From: Nematostella vectensis
Taxonomy: Eukaryota > Cnidaria > Anthozoa > Actiniaria > Edwardsiidae
NCBI RefSeq assembly: GCF_932526225.1
Contig: NC_064039.1
Span: 3,299,001 to 3,363,000, forward strand
Reading direction: 5' to 3'
Length of the DNA: 64,000 bases
The translations under genes were made by a program, and so were the position numbers. Each line of letters starts with the position of its first letter. Position 1 is the stretch's first letter. The notes beneath the pieces were generated by a model. The model saw nothing but the letters and a program-made list of their open reading frames with translations. It did no database searches and was not told where the DNA came from. This document shows, piece after piece, positions 25,801 through 37,800 of the stretch.

Positions 25801-28800
25801 CACAATGCTTATGAGATAAAATTTTTTAACAATACTGACCTTTTTAAAGAATGAAAACATCCTCTCGTAAAGCTTTTCCATCTCATATTTGGTGGCTATT
25901 TTCATCAGTGTAATCGCATTGACCTGAACATAATAGTGTGTAAAGTTTTTCAATCAAACATGTAACACAAAAGCTTCATTTTCATGTTTGATGAACAGGT
26001 TTGTATGCTAAACATGGATTCATTTTACAGCCTAAATTTTCTCTAAGGTGATGAAAGGAATTTAAACTCCTGCTGTTACAACCAGTCTATTACAAACTTG
26101 AGTTTTATACTACTAGAAAAAAGCATTAGCCCATCATCTGGATTAGTTTGACTGGATGGAGACTTGCTTAAGAGCGTACCTGAAACCCTTTTTCAACCAT
26201 AAACTCAGCAACATTGCAAATGCCATCGAGATCTTCTTCTTTCTGAAGAGCAGAGAATATTGCAGCCACACCTTCAAAATATGCTCTAGGGTTGGAGTCC
26301 ACTTCAGGGTTTTCTCTGATGACATGGAACACCTCAAGAGCTTCTTTGATTAGGTTTGCTTTTCCCAGGAAACATAGAAGAACATTAAATACCTGGAAAA
26401 GTATGTGTTATATGAGAAAAGGCAGTATGTGTTATAGGAGAAACCTCAATAAAAATATGAATGACATGGCCTATATCAGTTTGAAGAGTTTTCAATCCAC
26501 ACAAAATTTCTTTAGTGTTTGCTTTATAATGACATGGCTTTTATGAGTTTGAAGACTTTTAAATCCACACTAAATTTCTTTAGTGTTTGCTTTATGGCAA
26601 ATGTGATCAGTTGTCATACATTTGTAGTTCCCTTGTACCCTGCGCACCATAATAATTAACAGGGGTCTCACCTTTGGCAGAAGTGGGATGGAGAATGTGT
26701 TCATGAATAAATACAGCCTCCGGGCATGATCCACAATCTTGTAATGTGGATTACAGCAACCATACAACAAACAGTTCCAAGTCTAGAGAGATATATATTT
26801 TGAAATTAATAAATAACTTCATATCAAATAAGGCAGAGTATTTAGCGAGTAATAGCAAACAAAATTTAAAATGCGATTTCTGAAATTTTGATATTTTTAT
26901 CATTGAAATGTGTAACTTTTGTCTCAGCACTCATAAATAGTGCAAGCAAAATTCCCTTAAAAGACCAAAATCTTCATGCGCTCTTATGTAGTCAATAACC
27001 TGTTCGCAGTGCACATACATAGCCCTAGTAACCTAATGAACCACACTTGGTCACACAGTGGTGAAAAAACCTCTTTATCAACATTTGAGACTGTAAATCC
27101 CTTGTATATTTCCAGATAAACACAAGAAGCTGGATTTCACCAGCTATACCAAAGCAAAATCTACATTTTACAAATCTCTTAACCTCACCTCAGCATCTAA
27201 ACCTGGATCGCAGGTCTCTGCATGTTTGCATACCATTGCAGTTGCTAGTTCTATGTAATCCTCCTTCGTGCCACAGCTCCATATCATTGCACTTAGGGTC
27301 TCTGATGGCAACATTAATGGAAGGGTTGAGCACTTTTTGACAACAGCAAAGACTTTCTCAGTCTGTTTGAGTGAGATGAATGTCCTGAAAAAAATATATG
27401 CATATTGAACCTACAGGTTTACTAAACGATCCCTTTTCAATGTCTGTTTTTGCACTCCCAGGGGCAACTGCGACAGTAATTGTTTAATTATCATCATGAA
27501 ATGTGTTAATGCAGTATGGGCAGTGCTTAAATGTTAAAAAGCTCTGTATATCAGTACACTAAAAATAGAGACTAATATTGTGTAAGCAAATAAAGCATAA
27601 TAAAACAAACACTTGCAACTGAAAGCCACTTTAGTTGAGAATAACCAAATGACTTACAAGATGAGCTTGGAAGCAGCATCTATGCTGAGGGGAACCTGCT
27701 TGTCAACCATTTCTTGAAACAGCTGCCATGCCCTTTGCATATGGGTGTTCCCACGGCAACTCAACAGGATTAATTCACTGCAAATACTTTATGAAAATAC
27801 AAGAAGTGATAAGCAATACAGAGGTTTAAAGTAGCTATAAATTTCACATCAAATTTATTTGGGAAAATTAGCATCATTGTTTTCTTCAATTAAAATATAT
27901 TTAAAAAATTATATCCTGAGACGGTTTTCAGACCTAAGATAGTAGAAAAATGTTCACTTGGCTGGTATAAAAATGGTCAGCTATAGCTCTGCACCATTGA
28001 CGGGGGGTTGCCTCTGAGCAGAGTCGCTTAGCATAATCCCCCCCCCCAAAGACCCAACAAATAATAGTTATTAAATACAATTTAATAAGAAAAATTAAAT
28101 AGTGCTGTTTTCATACCTTGTTCTAAACAGTTTTAGTTCCTTCACTTCTTTGAGCAGTTCAAAAGCTCTATAAGAAGATTAAAATGACACATTGAATTGG
28201 TTAGGGGCTATTACCCTCTCCCCAGACCCAAACACACCCTTTCCCCCTGTTAAGGAAGCTGCCCTTCCAAACCCCCTTTCAGAATCCTGGATCTTTCGGA
28301 CCCCCTTAAGGTACCAACAGGAGAGAGCACACAAAGGGATCATTTCTTTGGTGATTTAAAAAATCTCTCTGATTTAAACACAGTATATCGACGAGTGGTA
28401 AGAAAAGAAGCAACTCACAAGTCAGGTTCTTCCAGAGAAGCTCTAATCAGGTCAATGAAGACATCATGAGTAGGAACAATACCATTTTCCTTCATCACTT
28501 TTAGAACCTCATAAGCCCTGCAAAGATTTCATATTTGCTTACAAACAGTTATATACAAAGTATGAAGGAAATATTAGTAATAAGAGTAAGTTTGACTATA
28601 AATCTATTAACCATAAAATTTTCTAAGTGCTTAACACTTGGTCATTAAAATATTCACTGCTTCAATCTTAATTAAAGTGAGTTTACATCATTATCAGATA
28701 ACAGTTTTCCTACGTTGCCTGTCTGTACTCTTCAAAGACAATATTGTTGCAAATGTACCATTAATAGCAGACAAACCTGGTTATCTTTCCAGTGCAACAA

Positions 28801-31800
28801 AGTACATGGATAAAAGTTGTGTAGTCATGGCGAGTGTGCTTGCTCTGGACAGTTCCGATCAGCTCGAAGACCTGGCCTGCGACCTAAAAAGTTAATGACA
28901 TGAAAATAACTCTCAAAATAAGAGCAGGTAATAGCTCAAAGACAGATCAAAGTCTGGTCAGCTTGGGAGTTTTCAGAGGCACAAACACCAGGCTCTCTCC
29001 TCTTCAAGTTGTGGTTGCCTTATCTTCATGTGAAGGAGTATGCCAAACAAATACTTTACTTCTATACACATATTTCAAACAATGTTGCACTTGAGAATCC
29101 ATATGTTGTAACCCACAGCGAAAGCTATGTGTGAACGTTCATAAGAACATAAACAAGAATTCTACAGTTGTTGAAACCTGGATTTGTATTTTATTCATGC
29201 TTATTTGCTTATTTACCTGATACCCATTCAGTAATGCGGATTATGATACAGATTCTCTGAATGCAGCCTTATTAGAAACAGCTGCATACACAACGAGACC
29301 GACAAAAGACTTTGGGCATGTATAATTTGTGTTCACAAAGCCAACTTACTTTAGCAACTTCTTCAGGGTCACTAGGCAGCTCAGCACAGGAAACAAGTGT
29401 TTGCTGCAGAAGCTTTAGAAACACGTGATGTGGGGACGAGTCCACCTGACTCATGGTCTCCAGTATTGTCCAGACATTAGCTAATTAGCAAATTACATGT
29501 TAGCTTAACAATATCATGTATAACATAATAAAACACACAAAAAACAAGTTTCATCAACTAAACAATAACAGCTTCATAAAAGTAGTAGAGAAACAAAATT
29601 TAAAATCTCAACATTTCCACGTCAAAACAAAGAATTGAATCAGAGTGCTTCCCATTATTTTTGCCATTGTAAGAAATTGTGTCTTCTCTCTCTATCAAGA
29701 ATTGCGCGTTTTCCAGGTTTTTCCGTCAGGTCCCCAATTTCTAGTTCCACTATGACCGCTGGACTCACAGACTAAGGATGCATAAATACAGTGTAAGCCT
29801 TGACTCGAGGCAAATTTTATGCGAATACCAGCGAGAATCCTCTCGAACTTGGAATAAAACAATGCAAAAACCTGTGAATACTTCATGATCCCGCTGGTAT
29901 TTGCAATCGATTCAATTGAAACTTGAGGCTTGCACTGTATTTATGCGTCCTCTGTGCCTATGACCAGCAGGCACAACGGAACTCGAAACTGGACTATTGT
30001 CAATTTAGCTAAAATAGGCAATACCTAACTTACACAAGTTCTTGTTTTCTAGCTCTTCTGCTGCCTTTTTTGCCAGGGCATTGTAAGCAGCCTGTATTAT
30101 GTTGGGGTCAAACATTCCTGCAAATAAAACAATTAACATCAGCCTTGTCTTATAACCACTGTGGTTGCATCAGACTTGGTGAGCTGCCCCCTAGTACAAG
30201 TCAAGTCTACCTTTTTTGGTAAACGCATGTGCAACCAGTATCTCCAGTAATGGCATACACATTTGCAAAATAGTCTAAGACACAATTCTTATACTATAAA
30301 CAGGTTTTACTTTTAAAGGAACCAAAGCTTCCTCAATAACTTTATCAGTGGAACCCTTATACCGTATTTACTCATGTAAAATACACTGTTTTCACACCAA
30401 AATAGCCTTCAAAATCGGGGTGCTTATTATACATGAAACTTCTTACTTGGTATGTCAAAAATTTGCTTAACAAAAAACAAGCTATCTCTAGCTTGAGACG
30501 TTAAAAGAACGTTATTTTTAAAATAATATACTTTTTGTCATAGCATATTTTTTCACCCTGCTAAAGTTCGAAATTGACTCATGGTAATTACAAATTCCAT
30601 TCACAAAGTGATTTATTTTCTCACCACCTGACACAGGCCAGGGCGAGTTCACTTCTTGCATAACTTATCAACATTCTCAAGTTGAAAATCAAGAATTAGA
30701 AGTGTAAATTCACCAGAAGAGCTTTAGAGTTGGTTTACAGGCTTCTAACAGCACGTTTTTCAATATGCCCAGAAAGTTCATCTAAATTTGCATGTTTTAC
30801 AATCTCGCAAATGTTCGTCACTGCTGGATGACGAAACAAATGAATCGGAATTCACAGATCACTAAAACTTCGCTTAAAATGAATAGAAAAACACTGTAGT
30901 CGTAGGTTTATTAAATGTATACCATTTCCTTTTTTTTTTTTTGCAAATAAGAATTATGCATTGCTAGTTTTTTACTAAACTTTTTTTTGGGGAAATCACC
31001 CCAAAAATCAAGGTATTATACATAAGTGTGTATTTTACATACGTGAGTAAATACGGTAACTCAAATCACCCCATAATTCAAACTGAATTATAGTTTTTAA
31101 GAGATAAGTTTTTATAGCGTTTACTCATTTCTATAAGATTACTCAAACTGGCTTCAAGTTTCTTAGGAACCAATTCTATTAGTAATTTCTACTTAGATAA
31201 CTTGAATTGCTTGCTTCCTTAAACTCCTGCTTAATGGAACTCCCCAGAGACTTAAACTGTTTTTTATTTGCTATCACATTTCATGTTAACTGGGTTCCAC
31301 TGTTATTGGACAGGAGTGCAAATTGATTATTACCATAATCATTATCATCACCATTTATTCAAATTACCGTAATATTACCTATGGTGTTGTCATATGATAA
31401 ACTACTGTGCTAGTTTGTTTAGAGGCAAAAAACCAACAAATCCATCACAAACCTGACTGCTGTTCTTCAGCATTCTGTGGAGGGGCCACTGCCTCGTCAC
31501 AACTTGGGAGATCAGCACTGCAAAAGGCCAAAAAGATTGGAATAAATAAAAGGATTGTCTTAAACAATATATTTTTTTAACTGTTATCAACTCAAAGAAT
31601 ATCTTACCTTTCTGTTTCAAGAACTCCAGTCTCCTTATACTACGAAAGTGAATGAGAGGAGAAATTAACAAAACTATATGGGGTCACAAGCCATTATACG
31701 CACTACAATTCTGAGGCAAGCAGATGCTGTTTTGCAGACAATTTTAATCAAAAATCAAGGTAATCAAAATGAGAATGCTTTTGTATTCACAAAAATGTGC

Positions 31801-34800
31801 ATATGGCAGAACCAAAGCAAAACAGAACTTATAGCATTTATCTTAATAATTTATTTCACTATTCTAGCAACCTTACCTTCTGCAGTTCTTCAGTTGTAGG
31901 GAAGTGTTTTAGTCTACAAAACTTAAATGAGCACAATCCCACTTGGAACTGACTCCAACAGTAGCCTTCAGGACAATCTGGGGTTTTAGATTTAGCCTCT
32001 AATTTCTTAACTTTACTGCATGTTTCTCTCTGCCTTGAACTCTGTCTCTTCAGGGTTGCAGGCTTGTCTACCTCCATTCCATCCCGAGGGCTTGAATGTC
32101 CGGATGAATTGCCCTCCCGAGGGCTAGAGTGACCTGAAAAGCTTACATCAGAGTTCCCATGCTGCTTAAGGTTCTTTGAATGATCTATGCCTAAAGACCG
32201 CTCAAGTCTGAGCCTGTCAAGTGAATGAGGGGGCAAGGGTTTGCTACTTCTTTCCATGAGATCAACAGGTCTAACATGAGCTGGGTCACAGTATGGTCCA
32301 TTCCTCTCATGGTAGACTCTTGAGTTATGAACTCCTGATCGTGTAACCCTAGGTACCTCATGAGAATCCCTCTGGCCCATGGTACTGCCTGGAATAGCCA
32401 ACATACTGGTTGGTGCTGGACCAAGAATACCTGGGTTACCATGCAGTCCTGCAGTTGGGTGTGAGGGGAACAGCAATGGACTTAGTCCTTCTTTAACAAT
32501 GGGATTGTTTGTTATCTGCTCTTGTAGATAGGACAACAACTTGGTAGCTGATTTTTGGAGATTTTCTAACTTTACATTTGTGTTATATCCCTCCTTTTGG
32601 AAAAAGTCTGGCAAGTCATTTGACATGCTTCTTTCTTGGCTTTTGTGGTAGCTCCCTCGCCCTCTGGCACCCTTGAAGCCAACTCTTGCATTTCGTGGTT
32701 TCTTTGGGATTTTGAAGCGCTTCTCACCAGGTGACCGCTGATCTCTCAGCCATTCTGGCTCTCTTTTTACTTTGGAGCCCCTCTCAGTCCTGTTTCTTGA
32801 TTCCTCTTTAACTTCCTCTTCTTTTGATTTGTCCACCTCAGATTTAATCTTGAGTGGTTCAGAGGGTTTAGACTGCCTCGCTTGAATTAACTCCCTAGCA
32901 TCTGAAGGTTCCCTTGAGTGTCTTTTACTAGTTGAATGCCTCCCACTTAAAAAAATACATACCATAAGATATATATACCAATGATAATTCAGAACTGATT
33001 TTTAAATATTAAGAACCTCGTTCAGAATCTTTGTTACCAATCTCTTTCTTATTCAGGCTCCATTTATAGGTTTTTCTTGTAGCAAAACTGATATCAAATT
33101 TCACTATCCCTGCAAAATCTATTGACCCAGTTTTAAACATTGAGTAACAGACAAAATTGAGCCTACTTTAAATATTTGGTACTAGACTAAATTATGCCTA
33201 CCCGAAATATTTTAGATAAAGTATAAATTGTATGACAAAATTACTTGATTCTGATTGGCTGAGGCAACAGAATTTTTCAGGTAATTCAGAGCAGGAAAAA
33301 GGCAATTCAGTACAGTAAATCGGTAATTAAATGCAGTATTACTGGACGCTGACTGGCTTACAAACAATTCAACAATTGCAAACACAAAAGAGCCAGATGT
33401 GAAACACACTTCCAAATGATATATTTCAACTGTTTTCTTCCAAACCACAACCATTTTTTAAACACAAATGTGTGTTTCTTTAAACTTTTATAGACACATA
33501 GGTATATTATAAAAAGGTAATCATACAATTTCTTACTCAATTTTAAAATAATATCCACTCTAAATTTTTTTCAAAAGCTCAAATTGCACTCAAAGAAGAT
33601 GGCACAAATTGTGCCTACATTAAATGTATGTTAACAGACTAAATTGTGCCTACCTCAAACGCTTGGTGCCAGACTTTTCAGCATCATCTTCCATATCATC
33701 AAACATAGAATCATCATCAGGGTGGAGAGACAGAACTTCATCCAGGATATCCTCTTTGTGGGAACCACCCAGCGGCACATCACTAAAATCAACCTCAGAT
33801 GTCCCAGACAATGAAGAACTTTCAATATTGTCCCCACCATCTTCAGATTCACTCATGAGTAGCGCCTCCTCATCAACTTCAAAGGAGATATTTTCCTCTC
33901 TCTTCAACTCTCTCTTTATAGACCCATCTAACACAGTGTTGTCAATGGATGGTTTGCTATTTTCTGTTTCCATAGCACTGTCAGAGCTTCCAGAGTTTAC
34001 TCTCGGCCTGCTGGCCAAATAATAAAATAACATTACTTTAGAGGCTTGTTATGATGAGGACATTGAATAAATAACATCGTAATCTGATTTCTAGCACAGT
34101 ACAGACTGAATGTATTTTAACATTTACCAACGTGGATTTGGCGTGGATTCTGTGTCCGATCCACACACTTTTACTGCGTGGAAAACTAGTGAGTGGGGTC
34201 CACTCACTGCGTGGAATTTTCCTTTGTTGTGCAGTTTATTGTGTGGATAGTAATTGAAGTGTACAGTGGTGTGACCAGAATGCATAATAACGAAACTCAA
34301 CCCAACGCTTGATTACTCGGATAAGTAACAGCTCGCTAACAACAAAATCGAGATTTCGTAGATATTTACGGAAAACTAGCATCGACCGAAAGCTCTGAAA
34401 AGATCCGAAATAAGGTACTAAACAAATGCTACTTTTTCGTTAAACTTTAACATATAGAGATCGCCTTACTCGACGCCCATAAAAGCAGATATTATTAAAG
34501 AAGAGCGTAACCCTTGTTCAAACTAAAACAACAACATTTTGCCGAGAACCCAGTCAAGTGCTCGAATGATCAGAACATTGCCGAATCGCCAAACCTAGTG
34601 CAAGTAAATAAACGGCTGTAGATGATTTTTCGCTAACAATAAACTTACTTATTTGACTGAATTCTGATAACATATGTGACTTGAGATCAACGAGCAACAT
34701 GCTTGGGCAAACAACATGGCGCTCCGTTGAGCGTTCGAAACGGCGCGAACGATGTTTGTAAATACTGCAGAAACCAGAAGAAATGTCACTTTTCGGTTTC

Positions 34801-37800
34801 AGTACTTAATATTTCCAACACATATCGACACAAGCTTTTCTTAAAATTAGATAAAATAAAGAATTAAATTTACGTGGACAAGGAAAATTCAAAATGTCGA
34901 ACAAGAAGTTGCTGTACTTGCGATTTTTTGTCGCTTGTGATGGCGAGACTAGGACACAAAGACAATAGAGTCTGTCACACATTACAAGATTCTTCGAGCG
35001 GGCTCAGATTACTTTTTTGTTGTTTTCTAATAAACCTTTATTTCCAAAAGTAATAAAAAGAGATTCAAAAGCCATTTAGGCGCATGTTCGTAAAGTGTGT
35101 CCCGGGGTTTGGTTTTAGATTTATAAACTAACTAAAAAAACCCTTGATGTGAGAGAATGTGTGACATTCCTATTGTCTCCAATCGGCGACATTACAGATT
35201 GCAGAATATCAAAGTATAAAAATAAACATTGACAGCACAATGACAGGTACACATCAAATAGTGTCAAAAGTCTACTCCTGGCTCAAAATTGGCATGCGAA
35301 CTACAATGAAGAGTTGAATTCTGCCACTTTGATGCCATATAACTCACTAATACAAAACGCTTTCACCGCCGTGTTTGAATTTACATACTAGTAAAACTGA
35401 AGTAAAATCATGCGAGAACCGACTTTACGAATAGGCAAGCTATTATTGAACAAACTAAACTAGAAACTATATCCTCCCATAGGTATACCTCTGTGGCAAC
35501 AATTGTTTTTAGTTTTTGCACAACAAGGATGTCCACTTCACCAACGGCACTTTTGTTTTGAGTGCTTGTTAGCGATAACAAACAACCGAACAGGAAAGGT
35601 AAACAAGCATATCGGTCTAAAATACAGTGTTACGGATATATTTACTGCTTAATAAAGTTTTATTTTTCACGATAAAGTATTTTTTCGCTAACATATAAAT
35701 TCCCCCATATATTCCTTAAGATCAAAAGCAACTTTGTCATATCGCAGACAGTGGAAAACCACAAACTGATTTTTATGTGTTTGTCTACTGAAATCTCACT
35801 TCATATTCGTGTCGCCTTGAGTCGCTATGTTTGTCTTCCCATCGTTTTAAAAATACATCCACCCCGCTATGTGATAGTCTCTCTGCCAATCTTTACAGGC
35901 AATGTGAATGTCAGCTGTCTTTATCAGAATTTGTTTGGTCTTTCGGGGATTTTAAAAAACTATAAAGTTCAGTTAAAGAATTTTTAATTTTGACGTCGCC
36001 ATGTTTAATTCCCCTCGATCTAAATCGTCATCTTATTCGCTAGACGAATCAGTCTGCTAAAGCACCAGTCTCCATCGGCGATGTCTATAGAGACTAACGA
36101 AAACATTTGAACGGAATTTTATGTGTCTTCAAAGTATTTAATACCAGTCAATGAAACCGCATAAAATTTGATGTTCTCAACGTGAACTTCGAAAACACTT
36201 CGTCAGAGGAACGTATTACTGTGTATTGTTTTGAATTCATCATCATCTGGCAAAAAGGTACATTCAATCTTTTAATGAGCAAACTATTGCGTGGATTTTA
36301 GTGCATGGATCCCAAAGAGGTGCATGGAAAAACTGAGTGGACTCCACGCAAAATCCGTGTGAGGAATGTTAAAACACATTCAGCCTGTACTATATCTTCC
36401 CTATAAATGACACTTATTAGTAGACTGAATTATCTTTTATTGAGTATTTTTTTTCAGAATTCCACTATATTTTCAACAAACAATGAAAATGCAATAGAAA
36501 AATCAATATGTATAAATTTTTGGATTTCGAAGGTGCAAGGCTAGATAATTCTAAGCACCAATATATGAAAGCTTTTAATTCTGAAAGACTGAAGAAGGTT
36601 GTATATGCTTTTATATTCTTCCATGTCCCCCTCCTCCTCTCAACAGCCCCCTCCCAAATCCCGAGCAAATTTCTCCATAAAATAATATAATAGGGTGTTG
36701 GTACTGTGATGCAATTAACATACCTATGTGAGCTAACAATTGTCTTGCCTCTCCCTCTTCGTGCCATCTGTTTTGGACGAGATGGTAAGGCTTTGATGGG
36801 TATGGTGAGTGGAAAAAGTCTTACTTGACAGCCTGACCTTGTTACACTTGTACATGCAGAGTCACTTTCTGGAATGCAAGACCAAAGTTAATATAAACCA
36901 TGTTTGATTAGTTAGTTCCAATTTTCTACACTGTGACATGATTGTGTTGTTTTATATGCCATGCCATTGCCTAGTGTCATGTTTTGTATAATTTTTCGGG
37001 ATTGTTTGGTGTTGTGTTTGGGCCATGTGTATCTTGTGTTTTGCATCCCGTTTTCTGTCAAGTTGTGTTCTGTGTTTGTACCTAGTTGTGTTTCGAGGGT
37101 TGTGTACTGTTTTGTGTTGAACATTGTGCCAAGCAAGCTTAATAATGTGCTTTTGTTATTCAGTTTTCATTTTGTGCTGTGTTTGTAACAAGTGTTGCGT
37201 TCTCTGTGATATGTGCTGTTAAACAACACATAACAACAAACTACTGTAATGATTCGGACCTGGGCCTTTGGGGGGAAAGCTATTATTGGAGAAGAGGTGC
37301 TTTTTGGGGAGGGGGTATTTATTTTCCATTTTGGCAGAAATACCAGCTTCTGAATGGATTGAGAACAAAACTTTATTTGTGATAAAATGAAGCGACAGTA
37401 AAAATGTTGTGAGACTTAACCCATTGACTCCTGGCTATTTTTGAGCTGAATTTACAAAAAAACAGACTGAAAACAGATACCTCCCCCCCTATTCTGAGTT
37501 TTATACTTATAAAAAACCATCTGACTTTGGGGAGAGGAGTGTTGACTGGCCCTCCCCTCGTGAATTTTTCCCTGGATCTCCCAGAATGCTTTTCAATCCA
37601 TAAAGGCATCTTTGTGGTTTTACAAGCCTTCAATGAGTGGACATTGTGTTTTGAGGCCATGGAAATGAACCTGGAGGATCAGAATAAAGGTATCTATTTG
37701 TGTCTTGAGCTGTGTTTGCTGATCTCTCTCCCTTGTGTTGTATTTTGAGCGTTTTATTGAGAGGGGTGATTCTGCTTTTCTTTCCTTGTTCGATTTGAAA

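Noticed and set aside
33624-34022. 132-codon Ser-rich plus-strand ORF
   Set aside because: It is the antisense of the acidic exon 4 of the TOPAZ1-like gene, whose splice phases fit.
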